In this document: positions 17,649 to 26,736 of the stretch, piece by piece
Position numbering within the stretch: the stretch's first letter is position 1
Layout of the letters: every line of letters starts with the position of its first letter
Source of the DNA: Micromonospora olivasterospora
Lineage (GTDB): Bacteria; Actinomycetota; Actinomycetes; Mycobacteriales; Micromonosporaceae
DNA: 64,000 nucleotides
Direction of reading: 5' to 3'
Assembly: GCF_007830265.1 (NCBI RefSeq)
Contig: NZ_VLKE01000001.1
Span: 620,001 to 684,000 of the forward strand
The notes under the pieces: generated by a model
What the model was told of the DNA's origin: nothing
Database searches by the model: none
Seen by the model: only the letters and a program-made list of their open reading frames with translations
Translations under genes and position numbers: made by a program

Positions 17649-18455
17649 GTGGACGACGACAGCCGGGTGACCCGGCGCCGGGTCGGCGACGCGGAGGCCC
17701 GGCGCGCCAACCGCGGGTGGTGGGACGCCGACGCCGACGACTACCAGGCCGAGCACGGCGCCTTCCTCGGCGACGTGGACTTCGTCTGGTGCCCGGAGGG
17801 GCTGCGGGAGGCCGACGCCCGGCTGCTCGGCGACGTCGCCGGGCAGCGGGTGCTGGAGCTGGGCTGCGGGGCGGCCGCCGCGGCCCGCTGGCTGGCCACC
17901 CGGGGGGCCCGGCCGGTCGCGCTGGACCTCTCCGCCGGAATGCTGCGGCACGCCGCCGCCGCGGCCGAGCGCGCGGGGGTACGCGTCCCGCTGGTGCAGG
18001 CCGACGCGCTCGCCCTCCCCTTCGCCGACGCCGCGTTCGACACCGCCTGCACGGCGTTCGGGGCAATCCCGTTCGTCACCGACTCGGCGGCCGTGATGCG
18101 CGAGGTGTTCCGGGTGCTGCGCCCCGGCGGCCGGTGGGTGTTCTCGGTGACCCACCCGATGCGGTGGATCTTCCTCGACGACCCGGGCGAGCGGGGTCTG
18201 GTCGCCGTGCACTCGTACTTCGACACCGACCCGTACGTGGAGCAGGACGAGACGGGCGAGGCCACGTACGTCGAGCAGCACAGAACCCTCGGCGACCGGG
18301 TGCGGGAGCTGGTCGGCGCCGGATTCCGGCTGGTCGACCTGGTGGAGCCGGAGTGGCCCGAGGGGCACGAGGGGATCTGGGGGCAGTGGAGCCCGCTGCG
18401 GGGACGCCTCTTCCCCGGCACCGCGATCTTCGTGGCCGAGAAGCCGGCCGGCTGA
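17649..18455 (+). CDS. Class I SAM-dependent methyltransferase
   Basis: Protein of 268 aa with a Methyltransf_11-type Rossmann fold: motif I VLELGCGAAAAARWLATRGA, acidic ARPVALDLSAGML (ribose contact), motif II region ADALALPFADAAFDTACTAFG and post-motif EVFRVLRPGGRWVFSVTHP. The substrate cannot be deduced; relatives include small-molecule and quinone methyltransferases. GTG 17649 is used because of the leaderless -10 box. It is divergent from rpsA and followed by the HVA1/DUF3140 pair after 105 nt. Confidence 0.9.
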   Translation: MDDDSRVTRRRVGDAEARRANRGWWDADADDYQAEHGAFLGDVDFVWCPEGLREADARLLGDVAGQRVLELGCGAAAAARWLATRGARPVALDLSAGMLRHAAAAAERAGVRVPLVQADALALPFADAAFDTACTAFGAIPFVTDSAAVMREVFRVLRPGGRWVFSVTHPMRWIFLDDPGERGLVAVHSYFDTDPYVEQDETGEATYVEQHRTLGDRVRELVGAGFRLVDLVEPEWPEGHEGIWGQWSPLRGRLFPGTAIFVAEKPAG

Positions 18456-18560
18456 CCCAGGGCCCACCCGCGGCGTGACCTGCACGCATGCCGGCAGGGC
18501 GCGAGTGGCACGCCGGGCGGCCCGCCGTTTCCGGGCACCGCCGCCGGGTACCCGGCGGGC

Positions 18561-18779
18561 ATGGCCGAGAAGGAGTTCCACGAGGGCGACCACGTCTCCT
18601 GGGCCAGTCACAGCGGCCGGGCGCACGGCGTGGTCAGGGAGAAGCTGATCGACCGGACGCACGTGCGGGGGCACACGGTCAACGCGTCCCCGGAGCACCC
18701 GCAGTACCGCATCCGCAACGACGACTCGGGACGGGACGTCGCGCACAGGCCGGAGGTGCTGCGTCGTGAGGAAGGATGA
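18561..18779 (+). CDS. HVA1/DUF2945 Tudor-like small protein
   Basis: Protein of 72 aa: EFHEGDHVSWASHSGRAHG, VVREKLIDRTHVRGHTVNAS, PQYRIRNDDSGRDVAHRPE. This is the hypervirulence-associated Tudor-like (HVA1/DUF2945) family, a small beta-barrel of unknown role found widely in bacteria and fungi. It overlaps the next gene by 14 nt in another frame, so the two are translationally coupled. Confidence 0.85.
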   Translation: MAEKEFHEGDHVSWASHSGRAHGVVREKLIDRTHVRGHTVNASPEHPQYRIRNDDSGRDVAHRPEVLRREEG

Positions 18780-19197
18780 CCCGGGCCGGGACACGTACCG
18801 CGAGTTCACCGAGGCCGTGAACATGAAGCCCGGCGAGCTGTCGAAGTGGCTGGAGACCGAGGAGTCGCAGCACGTCGGCTGGCGCAGGAAGGGCAGGGCG
18901 AGCGGGGAGTCGGTCGGGCACGAGTCGGGCCGCAGGATCGTCGGCCTGCTGCGCCGCAAACGCTCCGAGCTGTCGGAGGCGGACCTCCGGCACATGCGCA
19001 AGGTCATCGGGTACGTCCGCCGGCACATGGCCCAGCGCCCCTCGGGCGACGTCCGCGACACGAAGTGGCGCTGGTCGCTGATGAACTGGGGCCACGACCC
19101 GCTCAAGGCCCCGCTCCCGCCGCCGGGCGGCCCGTCCCGCCGCGCCCTCGAGCGGCACGGCGCCCCGCCGAAGGAGCGCCGGGGCCCCGGCCGGTGA
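18766..19197 (+). CDS. DUF3140 family protein
   Basis: Protein of 143 aa, lysine/arginine-rich. The core YREFTEAVNMKPGELSKWLE plus ESVGHESGRRIVGLLRRKRS and DLRHMRKVIGYVRRHMAQRP match DUF3140, a basic domain of unknown function often encoded with DUF2945 proteins. Basic character suggests nucleic-acid contact, but that is inference. GTG 18766 starts inside the preceding gene. Confidence 0.82.
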   Translation: MRKDDPGRDTYREFTEAVNMKPGELSKWLETEESQHVGWRRKGRASGESVGHESGRRIVGLLRRKRSELSEADLRHMRKVIGYVRRHMAQRPSGDVRDTKWRWSLMNWGHDPLKAPLPPPGGPSRRALERHGAPPKERRGPGR

Positions 19198-19204
19198 CCG
19201 GCAG

Positions 19205-19263
19205 CCATGTCGGCGACATGGCGGGGTCCGGGCGACCTGGACACCGCGATGTCGCCGACATGG
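19205..19263. repeat. Intergenic inverted repeat, ATGTCGGCGACAT family (copy 1)
   Basis: Arms of about 24 bp starting CCATGTCGGCGACAT, two mismatches, short spacer. Each arm is itself nearly palindromic. It lies between the convergent ends of the DUF3140 gene and polA and probably terminates both. A second copy is at 51073-51130. Confidence 0.85.
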
Positions 19264-19277
19264 AGAGGATCGAGGGG

Positions 19278-21977
19278 TCAGTGGCCGGCGCCGTTCCAGT
19301 CTCGGCCGTCGCCGACGGAGACCTCCAGCGGCACCGACAGCGGGTACGCGTCGCCCATCTCCCGGCGCACCAGCGCCTCCAGGGTCTCCCGCTCGCCGGG
19401 GGCGACCTCGAAGACGAGCTCGTCGTGGACCTGCAGCAGCATCCGCGAGCGCAGCCCCGCCGCGCGCAGCGCGTCGTCGACGCGCAGCATGGCGACCTTG
19501 ATGATGTCGGCCGCAGAGCCCTGGATCGGGGCGTTGAGCGCCATCCGCTCGGCCATCTCCCGGCGCTGCCGGTTGTCGCTGACCAGGTCGGGTAGGTAGC
19601 GCCGGCGGCCGAGGATGGTCGAGGTGTAGCCGTCGTGGCGGGCCCGGGCGACCACCTCGTGCAGGTAGTCGCGGACCCCGCCGAACCCGGCGAAGTAGTT
19701 GTCCATCAGCCCGCGCGCCTCCTCGGCGCTGATGCCGAGCTGCTGGGACAGGCCGAACGCGCTCAGCCCGTACGCCAGGCCGTAGTTCATCGCCTTGATC
19801 TTGCGCCGCTGGTCGGCGGTGACCTGGTCGACCGGCACGCCGAAGACGGACGACGCGGTCGCGGCGTGGAAGTCGGCACCGGAGTTGAACGCGTCGATCA
19901 GCGCCTCGTCCGACGACAGGTGCGCCATGATCCGCATCTCGATCTGGCTGTAGTCGGCCGTGAGCAGGCAGTCGTAGCCCTCCCCCACCACGAAGGCGCG
20001 CCGGATGCGCCGGCCCTCCTCGGTGCGGATCGGGATGTTCTGCAGGTTCGGCTCGGTGGAGGAGAGCCGCCCGGTGGCCGCCACCGTCTGGTTGAAGGTG
20101 GTGTGGATCCGCCCGTCCTCGGAGACGGACTTGAGCAGGCCGTCGACGGTCGACTTGAGCTTGGCCACGTCCCGGTGCCGCAGCAGGTGTTCCAGCACCG
20201 GGTGCGGGTTCTGCGCGTACAGCCACTGCAACGCGTCCGCGTCGGTGGTGTAGCCGGTCTTGATCTTCTTGGTCTTGGGCAGGCCCAGCTCGCCGAAGAG
20301 GATCTCCTGGAGCTGCTTGGGCGAGCCCAGGTTGAACTCCCGCCCGACGGCGGCGTACGCGCCCTGCGCGGCGGCCTTCACCTCGGCGGCGAAGTGCGCC
20401 TCCAGCTCGGAGAGGTAGTGCGTGTCGGCGGCGATGCCGGTGCGCTCCAAGGCGGCGAGGACCCGCATCAGGGGCAGCTCCACCCCCGCCATCAGCCGTG
20501 CCGACTGCTCGCCGTCGCGGGACAGCTCGGCGTCGATCGCGTCGGCCAGGTCGAGGGTGGCCCGGGCCTGGAGCATCAAATTCTGCTCGGCCTCGCCGTC
20601 GTTACCCAGCCCCTCGAAGGTGAGCTGGCCGGTGTCCGGCGCGTCGACCCGCAACTCCCGGTGCAGGTAGCGCAGCGCGAGGTCGGTCAGGTCGTACGAG
20701 CGCTGGTCGGGGCGGGCCAGGTAGGCGGCGATCTGGGTGTCGCGGGCGATCCCCTCCAGTGACCAGCCGTGGGCGGCGAACGCGAGCACCGCGGGCTTGC
20801 TGTCGTGCAGAACCTTGGGACGCCCGGCGTCGGCCAGCCAGGCGGCCAGCGCCGCCCCGTCGGCCGGGTCGAGGCGGGCCGGGTCGAACCAGGCCGCGGC
20901 GCCCCCGGCGGTGGCGAGCGCCATGCCGAGCACCGAGGCGGTGTGCCGCCGGTTGGGGCCGGTGTCGAGCTTGACCGCCACCCCGACCGGGTTGCCGGCC
21001 GAGGCGTGCGCCGCCAGCCAGCCGGCCAGCGCGCCGGGCTCGGTGAGCACCTCGCCGGCCAGGTCGAACCCGGCCTCGGCCTCCGGCTCCACGGCCTCCA
21101 GGTACTGGTAGAGCCGGTCGCGCAGGATGCGGAACTCCAGCGTGTCGAAGACCTGGTGCACGGCCTCCCGGTCCCACCCGGCCCAGCGGGCGTCCTCGGG
21201 GCGGATCGGCAGCTCCAGGTCGGAAACCAGGCAGTTGATCTCGTAGTTGCGGATCACGTCGGCCAGCCGCTCGCGCAGGCTGTCGCCGGCCTTGCCCTTG
21301 ATCTCGTCGGCGCGGGCCACGACGCCCTCGACCCCGCCGTACAGGTTGATCCACTTGGCGGCGGTCTTCGGCCCGACGCCGGGGACGCCCGGCAGGTTGT
21401 CGCTGGTCTCGCCGACCAGGGCGGCGAGGTCGCGGTAACGCTGCGGGCCGACGCCGTACTTCGCCTCGACCGCGGCGGCGTCCATCCGGGCCAGGTCGGA
21501 GACGCCCTTGCGCGGATAGAGCACGGTGATCGAGTCGTCGACGAGCTGGAACGCGTCCCGGTCGCCGGTGGTGATGAGCACCGACATGCCCTGGTCGCGG
21601 GCCTGGCAGGCGAGGGTGGCGATGAGGTCGTCGGCCTCGTAGCCCTCCTTCTCCACCACCGGGATGCGCAGCGCGGCCAGGACCTCCTTGACCAGGCTGA
21701 CCTGGCCCTTGAAGTCGGTGGGGGTCTCGCTGCGGCCGGCCTTGTACTCCGCGTACTTCTCGGTGCGGAACGAGCGGCGGGACACGTCGAAGGCGACGAC
21801 GATGTGCGTCGGCTGCTCGTCGCGCAGCACGTTGATCAGCATCGACGTGAAGCCGTAGACCGCGTTCGTCGGCTGCCCTGTCGTGGTGGAGAAGTTTTCC
21901 ACCGGCAGGGCGAAGAACGCCCGGTATGCCAGGGAGTGTCCGTCGACGAGGAGCAGGCGCGGCGTCGTAGCTGTCAC
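19278..21977 (-). CDS. polA: DNA polymerase I
   Basis: Protein of 899 aa for repair and Okazaki-fragment processing. N-terminal 5'-3' exonuclease (about 1-300, LLLVDGHSLAYRAFFAL, GYEADDLIATLA, GDRDAFQLV, GVPGVGPKTA helix-hairpin-helix). The central proofreading-type domain (about 325-510) lacks the DxE motif (VAVKLDTGPN at that place), so it is probably without 3'-5' exonuclease, as in mycobacterial PolA. Polymerase domain about 515-899 with motif A DYSQIEMRIMAHLS, motif B RRKIKAMNYGLAYG and motif C LLQVHDELVFE. GTG 21977 has a TAGAGT box 6 nt upstream. Confidence 0.97.
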   Translation of the reverse strand: MTATTPRLLLVDGHSLAYRAFFALPVENFSTTTGQPTNAVYGFTSMLINVLRDEQPTHIVVAFDVSRRSFRTEKYAEYKAGRSETPTDFKGQVSLVKEVLAALRIPVVEKEGYEADDLIATLACQARDQGMSVLITTGDRDAFQLVDDSITVLYPRKGVSDLARMDAAAVEAKYGVGPQRYRDLAALVGETSDNLPGVPGVGPKTAAKWINLYGGVEGVVARADEIKGKAGDSLRERLADVIRNYEINCLVSDLELPIRPEDARWAGWDREAVHQVFDTLEFRILRDRLYQYLEAVEPEAEAGFDLAGEVLTEPGALAGWLAAHASAGNPVGVAVKLDTGPNRRHTASVLGMALATAGGAAAWFDPARLDPADGAALAAWLADAGRPKVLHDSKPAVLAFAAHGWSLEGIARDTQIAAYLARPDQRSYDLTDLALRYLHRELRVDAPDTGQLTFEGLGNDGEAEQNLMLQARATLDLADAIDAELSRDGEQSARLMAGVELPLMRVLAALERTGIAADTHYLSELEAHFAAEVKAAAQGAYAAVGREFNLGSPKQLQEILFGELGLPKTKKIKTGYTTDADALQWLYAQNPHPVLEHLLRHRDVAKLKSTVDGLLKSVSEDGRIHTTFNQTVAATGRLSSTEPNLQNIPIRTEEGRRIRRAFVVGEGYDCLLTADYSQIEMRIMAHLSSDEALIDAFNSGADFHAATASSVFGVPVDQVTADQRRKIKAMNYGLAYGLSAFGLSQQLGISAEEARGLMDNYFAGFGGVRDYLHEVVARARHDGYTSTILGRRRYLPDLVSDNRQRREMAERMALNAPIQGSAADIIKVAMLRVDDALRAAGLRSRMLLQVHDELVFEVAPGERETLEALVRREMGDAYPLSVPLEVSVGDGRDWNGAGH

Positions 21978-21983
21978 GCAGCG

Positions 21984-21989
21984 ACTCTA
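21984..21989 (-). promoter_or_regulatory. -10 element TAGAGT, leaderless polA start
   Basis: TAGAGT, 6 nt, GTG 21977. Confidence 0.45.
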
Positions 21990-22101
21990 GCCCGTACGCC
22001 CGACAACTCCGTTCGCCACGTCCGGCGGGGCAGCGGGATTCACCGCACTGCGATAGCGTCTCGTCAATCTCTTCGAACGGGGGTTCTGAACGAAGAAGTT
22101 G

Positions 22102-22335
22102 ATGACGCGCGCCCTGGTGGCGACGTGCGTCGGTGTGCTCGGCGCGGCCTCGGTGGCCGGGCCGGCCCAGGCCGGCGTCTGGATCCACGCCACCACCAAC
22201 CCTTACGGCTCCGAGGCGGAGTGCGACGCCGCCGGCTCCCGGTACGTCGCGCACTACTGCACCTTCACCACGTATCCGAAGGACTGCGGACGGTGCGGCG
22301 TGCGGGGCTGGTACCTCAGCTACTACCTCGACTGA
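22102..22335 (+). CDS. Small secreted cysteine-containing protein
   Basis: Protein of 77 aa not recognised as a known family. A clear Sec signal peptide (MTRALVATCVGVLGAASVAG, cleavage after AQA) leaves a mature chain of about 53 aa with four cysteines (ECDAAG, HYCTF, DCGRCG), enough for two disulfides, and an aromatic C-terminus (WYLSYYLD). A -10-like TAGCGT is at 22054. The gene is monocistronic, divergent from polA, and ends before a strong terminator. It could be a structural or antimicrobial-type peptide; there is no direct evidence for either. Confidence 0.75.
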   Translation: MTRALVATCVGVLGAASVAGPAQAGVWIHATTNPYGSEAECDAAGSRYVAHYCTFTTYPKDCGRCGVRGWYLSYYLD

Positions 22336-22384
22336 CCGGCCCGCGCCCGGGTGCCCGTGGCTCCGGCCGGGTCCCGGGCATCTT

Positions 22385-22433
22385 GACGGAAGAGCCGGCC
22401 GGCGAGGTGATCCCGCCGGCCGGCTCTTCCGTC
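22385..22433. terminator. Strong bidirectional hairpin terminator
   Basis: Perfect 20-bp inverted repeat (GACGGAAGAGCCGGCCGGCG) with a 9-nt loop, between the secreted-protein gene and the end of the transport block. Confidence 0.85.
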
Positions 22434-22480
22434 GTACGGTGCGCGTCCCGGCGCGAGCATGCGCCCCGCCGGGACGCCTC

Positions 22481-23290
22481 CTACAGCACCTTGGCCAGGA
22501 ACGCCCTGGTCCGCTCGTGTTTCGGGTTGGCGATCACCTCGCGCGGGTTACCCGACTCGACCACCACGCCGCCGTCCATGAAGACCAACGAGTCACCGAC
22601 CTCCCGGGCGAAGCCGATCTCGTGGGTCACCACGATCATGGTCATGCCGTCGCGGGCCAGGTCCTTCATCACGTCCAGGACCTCGCCCACCAGTTCCGGG
22701 TCGAGCGCGCTGGTCGGCTCGTCGAACAGCATCAGCTTCGGCTGCATGGCCAGCGCCCGGGCGATCGCCACCCGCTGCTGCTGCCCGCCGGAGAGCTGCC
22801 CCGGGTACGCCCCGAGCTTGTCGCCCAGCCCCACCCGGTCCAGCAGCGCCGCGGCCCGCTCCCGGGCGGCGGCCTTCTTCTCCCGCCCGAGCAGCACCGG
22901 CGCCTCGGTGACGTTCTGCAGCACCGTCATGTGCGGGAACAGGTTGAACCGCTGGAAGACCATGCCGATCGCGCGGCGCTGCGCGGCCACCTCCTTCTCC
23001 CGCAGCTCGTGCAGCTTCCCGCCGCGCTCCTGGTAGCCGATCAGCTCGCCGTCGACCCAGATCCGACCGGCGTTGATCTTCTCCAGGTGGTTGATGCAAC
23101 GCAGGAAGGTAGACTTGCCCGACCCGGAGGGGCCCAGCAGGCAGCACACCTCGCCCGCGCGGACCTCCAGGTCGATGCCCTTGAGCACGTCTAGGGGCCC
23201 GAACGACTTGTGCACCTGCTCGGCCCGGACCATCGGCGGCGATTCCGCCGCCGGGGCGCCCGCCTGGGCGGGTACGGTCAGCTCGGTCAT
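22481..23290 (-). CDS. Polar amino-acid ABC transporter, ATP-binding protein
   Basis: Protein of 269 aa of the PAAT/GlnQ class. Walker [11 protein letters not shown]-loop [16 protein letters not shown], signature [15 protein letters not shown], Walker [16 protein letters not shown]-loop VTHEIGFA. The GlnQ-specific QRFNLFPH sequence points to glutamate/glutamine or a related polar substrate. An extra N-terminal stretch ([17 protein letters not shown]) precedes the domain and is shared with LivG nearby. It overlaps the permease gene by 4 nt (ATGA). Confidence 0.93.
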   Translation of the reverse strand: MTELTVPAQAGAPAAESPPMVRAEQVHKSFGPLDVLKGIDLEVRAGEVCCLLGPSGSGKSTFLRCINHLEKINAGRIWVDGELIGYQERGGKLHELREKEVAAQRRAIGMVFQRFNLFPHMTVLQNVTEAPVLLGREKKAAARERAAALLDRVGLGDKLGAYPGQLSGGQQQRVAIARALAMQPKLMLFDEPTSALDPELVGEVLDVMKDLARDGMTMIVVTHEIGFAREVGDSLVFMDGGVVVESGNPREVIANPKHERTRAFLAKVL

Positions 23291-24246
23291 CGGGCCGCAC
23301 CCCCGCCGAGGGCACGCAGCCGCGCCCGGGCCTGGCCGGTGGCGCCGTAGCCCCGCCCGAAGTGCCGCTCCAGGTAGTACTGCCCGACGAGCAGGATGCT
23401 GGTCAAAGCCAGGTACCACAGGCAGGCCGCCACGTACATCGGGAAGATCTGGAAGGTCCGTTTCCCGACCGCGTCCAGCTGGAAGAACAGCTCGACGCTC
23501 ACGGGCACGTACAGCAGCAGCGAGGTGTCCTTGAGCATGGCGATGGTCTCGTTGCCGGTCGGCGGGATGATCACCCGCATGGCCTGCGGCAGCACGACCC
23601 GGCGCAGCAGCTGGCCGCGGCTCATGCCGAGCGCCTGGGCGGCCTCGGTCTGCCCGGGGTCCACCGACTGGATGCCGGCCCGGACGATCTCGGCCATGTA
23701 CGCGGCCTCGGAGAGCGCGAGCCCGAGCAGGCCGGCCATGAACCCGGTGAGGATGTCCCGGGAGGAGAACCCGAACAGCCGCAGTTGCAGGTTGTCGATG
23801 CCGAACAGCTGGCCGAGCTGGGTGTCGAACGGCACCCCGAACTCGATGCGGCTCCACAGGATGCCGATGTTGCCGAAGACGGCCAGCAGCACCAGCCGGG
23901 GCACGGCCCGGAAGAACCAGGTGTAGAGCCAGGCCACCCCGCGCAGGATCGGGTTGTCGGACAGCCGCATCACCGCGACCACCACGCCGAGCGTGACGCC
24001 GATCAGCATCGCGCTGACCGTCATCAGCACGGTGCCGCGCAGCAGGCCCTCGATGATCGGCGGACGGAACATCTTGTCCACCATGAACGACCAGTTGAAG
24101 GCCTGGTTGGTGACCAGCACGTGGACGAACATCGCGGTCAGCACGCCCAGCACGGCCACCGCGACCCAGCGCCCCGGGTGCCGTACGGGCACGGCGCGGA
24201 TCGGCTCCGGCCGCGCCCGTACGGTAGTCGCTTCCTCAGACTTCAT
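23287..24246 (-). CDS. Polar amino-acid ABC transporter, permease
   Basis: Protein of 319 aa with about five to six membrane helices and the HisM/GlnP-type EAA loop ([21 protein letters not shown]). A single permease, so it probably forms a homodimer with the ATPase encoded just downstream. A hydrophilic N-tail of about 25 residues precedes helix 1. The gene lies 6 nt after the binding-protein gene, in one operon. Confidence 0.93.
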   Translation of the reverse strand: MKSEEATTVRARPEPIRAVPVRHPGRWVAVAVLGVLTAMFVHVLVTNQAFNWSFMVDKMFRPPIIEGLLRGTVLMTVSAMLIGVTLGVVVAVMRLSDNPILRGVAWLYTWFFRAVPRLVLLAVFGNIGILWSRIEFGVPFDTQLGQLFGIDNLQLRLFGFSSRDILTGFMAGLLGLALSEAAYMAEIVRAGIQSVDPGQTEAAQALGMSRGQLLRRVVLPQAMRVIIPPTGNETIAMLKDTSLLLYVPVSVELFFQLDAVGKRTFQIFPMYVAACLWYLALTSILLVGQYYLERHFGRGYGATGQARARLRALGGGAAR

Positions 24247-24252
24247 GTCGGG

Positions 24253-25158
24253 TTACGGGTTGACCGCGGGGTCCGTGATCGCGCCGTCGGCCACCTTCCA
24301 CTTGTCCAGCACGGCCTTGTACGACCCGTCGGCGATCAGCGCCTTCGTCGCGTCCCGGACGGCCTCGGCGAACGCCGCCTGGTCCTTGGCCACGACGTAG
24401 CCGTACGGCGCGGCCTCGTACTGCTTGTCGAGCAGCTCGAGGGCGTCGTTGGACTGGGTCACCGCGTACACGCCGACGGGGTAGTCGGCGAGCATCGCGT
24501 CGTCCTTGCCGGAGACCACCGCGGCGGTCGCGGCGTCCTGGCCCGGGAACTGCTCGATCGTGATCGCCGGCTTGCCGGCGTCGGTGCACGCCTTGGACCG
24601 CTTCTGGATGTCCTCGACCTGGACGGTGTCCTTCTGCACGGCGATCTTCTTGCCGCAGGCGTTGTCGAGGGTGACGCCGGCCGGGTTGCCCTTCTTGGTC
24701 ACCCACTGGGTGCCGACCTGGAAGTAGCTGACCATGTTGGCCTGGCCCTTGCGGTCGTCGTTGATCGTGAACGACGAGACGCCGACCTCGTACTTTCCGG
24801 TATTGACGCCCGTGATGATGTCGCCGAACGGCGCCGAGACGAACTCCGCCTGGAGGCCGAGCTTCTGGGCGACCGCGGTGAACAGCTCCACGTCGAAGCC
24901 GATCGCCGTCTTGCCGTCCTGGTCAAGGAACTCCGCCGGGGCGTACGTCGTGTCGCTGCCGACGATGATCTTGCCGTCGGCCTTGATCGCGGCCGGCACC
25001 TTGTCCGCCAGGGACGTGTCCGCCGACGCGCTGACGGCCGGGCCGGCGCCGGGCTGCTCGGTGCCCTCCTCCTCGCCGCAGGCGGCGAGGGAGAGCAGCA
25101 GCGCGGCCGCGCCCGCGGCGCCGAGCGCCGCCCGCCGGCCACCGTTGAGCTGGAACAT
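24253..25158 (-). CDS. Polar amino-acid ABC transporter, substrate-binding lipoprotein
   Basis: Protein of 301 aa of family 3 solute-binding proteins. Lipobox LSLAAC gives a lipid-anchored Cys at residue 27; then an acidic linker and the SBP_bac_3 fold (KIIVGSDTTYAPAEFLDQDG, IGFDVELFTAVAQKLGL, DAMLADYPVGVYAV). Membership suggests a polar or charged amino acid ligand, not resolved here. ATG 25158 has GGAG upstream. It is 32 nt downstream of livF, so two transport systems may share a transcript. Confidence 0.93.
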   Translation of the reverse strand: MFQLNGGRRAALGAAGAAALLLSLAACGEEEGTEQPGAGPAVSASADTSLADKVPAAIKADGKIIVGSDTTYAPAEFLDQDGKTAIGFDVELFTAVAQKLGLQAEFVSAPFGDIITGVNTGKYEVGVSSFTINDDRKGQANMVSYFQVGTQWVTKKGNPAGVTLDNACGKKIAVQKDTVQVEDIQKRSKACTDAGKPAITIEQFPGQDAATAAVVSGKDDAMLADYPVGVYAVTQSNDALELLDKQYEAAPYGYVVAKDQAAFAEAVRDATKALIADGSYKAVLDKWKVADGAITDPAVNP

Positions 25159-25190
25159 GAGGGGAACTCCTAACTGAGGGGGATCGCCGG

Positions 25191-25901
25191 TCAGGCTACG
25201 CCGAGGTACGCCTCTTTGACGGAGGGGTCGTGCAGCAGCTCCGCGCCGGTGCCGGACTTCACGATCCGGCCGGTCTCCAGCACGTACGCCCGGTGCGCGC
25301 GGGCCAGGGCCTGCTGGGCGTTCTGCTCCACCAGCAGGATCGTCGTGCCCTGCTGGTTGATCTCGGTGACGATATTGAAGATCTGCTGGATCAGCATCGG
25401 CGCCAGCCCCATGGACGGCTCGTCCAGCAGCAGCAGCTTCGGCCGGCTCATCAGGGCCCGCCCGACCGCCAGCATCTGCTGCTCGCCGCCGGACAGCGTG
25501 CCGCCAGGCTGCTTGCGCCGCTCGGCCAGCCGGGGGAACAGCCCCAGCACCCGGTCCAGGTCCTGCGCGATGCCGGCCCGGTCGCGCCGGGTGTAGGCGC
25601 CCATGTCCAGGTTCTCCAGCACCGTCATGCCCGGGAAGATGCCCCGGCCCTCCGGCGCCTGGCACAGCCCCCGCCGCACCCGCAGGTCCGCCCGGAGCTT
25701 GGAGATGTCCTCACCGGCGAACCGGATGCGGCCCGAGGCGATCGGCCGGATCCCGGAGATCGCCCGCATCGTGGTCGACTTGCCGGCGCCGTTGGCGCCG
25801 ATCAGCGCCACGATCTCGCCCTCGTCCACCGTCAGGCTGATGCCGTGCAGCGCCTGGATCCGCCCGTACAGCAGGCTCACGTCGTCGATCTCAAGCAGCA
25901 T
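25191..25901 (-). CDS. livF: Branched-chain amino-acid ABC transporter ATPase LivF
   Basis: Protein of 236 aa. Walker A GANGAGKST, signature LSGGEQQMLAVGRAL, Walker B LLLLDEPSMGLAPM, then VTEINQQGTTILLVEQN, all typical of LivF. It pairs with LivG to drive uptake of Leu/Ile/Val or related ligands. Overlaps the livG end by 11 nt. Confidence 0.96.
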   Translation of the reverse strand: MLLEIDDVSLLYGRIQALHGISLTVDEGEIVALIGANGAGKSTTMRAISGIRPIASGRIRFAGEDISKLRADLRVRRGLCQAPEGRGIFPGMTVLENLDMGAYTRRDRAGIAQDLDRVLGLFPRLAERRKQPGGTLSGGEQQMLAVGRALMSRPKLLLLDEPSMGLAPMLIQQIFNIVTEINQQGTTILLVEQNAQQALARAHRAYVLETGRIVKSGTGAELLHDPSVKEAYLGVA

Positions 25902-26736
25902 CGTCCGGCACCCCCAGGTACGCCGCGATCACCTTCGGGTTGTCCCGCACCTCGGCGGGCAGCCCCTCGGCGATCTTCTTCCCGAACTCCAGCACCACGA
26001 TCCGGTCGGTCACGCCCATCACCAGACGCATGTCGTGCTCGATCAGCAGCACGGTCACGCCGGTGTCGCGGATCTGGCGGATGAGCTGGAGCAGCTCCTC
26101 CTTCTCCGCCGGGTTGAAGCCGGCCGCCGGCTCGTCCAGGCACAGCAGCACCGGGTCGGTGGCCAGCGCCCGGGCGATCTCCAGCCGCCGCTGCTCGCCG
26201 TACGACAGGTTGCGGGCGAACTCGTGCATCCGGTTGCGGATGCCGACGAACTCCAGCAGGCGCTCGGCCTTCTCCCGGCCCTCGCGCTCCTCCCGCCGGT
26301 GCCGCGGCAGCCGGAACAGCGCGGAGATCACGCTCGTCTTGTGGTGCGCGTCCGCGCCGACCTGGACGTTCTCCAGCGCCGTCATCTCCGGGAACAGCCG
26401 GATGTTCTGGAACGTCCGCGCCATGCCCATCCGGGTGATCTGGTGCCGCCGCTTGCCGCTGATCTTCTGGCCACGGAACCGGATCTGCCCCTCGGTCGGC
26501 TGGTAGATGCCGGTCATGGCGTTGAAGCAGGTGGTCTTGCCGGCGCCGTTGGGGCCGATCAGCCCCAGGATCTCCCCCTTGTAGAGGGTGAAGTCCACAT
26601 CGTTCAGCGCCACCACGCCGCCGAAGCGCAGCGTGACGTGGTCTACCTCCAACAGCGGCTCCCGCTGCGGCACCGTCTCGACGGCGGGCGCGCCCGCCTG
26701 GGCCGGAACCGCCCTGGTCTGCTCGGTGTCACTCAC
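25891..26736 (-). CDS. livG: Branched-chain amino-acid ABC transporter ATPase LivG
   Basis: Protein of 281 aa. Walker A GPNGAGKTT, RTFQNIRLFPEMTALENV Q-loop, signature LSYGEQRRLEIARAL, Walker B LLCLDEPAAGFNP, and the BCA-type C-terminus (VIAAYLGVPD). The N-terminal 30 residues, including [15 protein letters not shown], are an extension shared with the polar-amino-acid ATPase at 22481-23290 and absent from LivF. Start overlaps the livM end by 8 nt. Confidence 0.96.
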   Translation of the reverse strand: MSDTEQTRAVPAQAGAPAVETVPQREPLLEVDHVTLRFGGVVALNDVDFTLYKGEILGLIGPNGAGKTTCFNAMTGIYQPTEGQIRFRGQKISGKRRHQITRMGMARTFQNIRLFPEMTALENVQVGADAHHKTSVISALFRLPRHRREEREGREKAERLLEFVGIRNRMHEFARNLSYGEQRRLEIARALATDPVLLCLDEPAAGFNPAEKEELLQLIRQIRDTGVTVLLIEHDMRLVMGVTDRIVVLEFGKKIAEGLPAEVRDNPKVIAAYLGVPDDAA

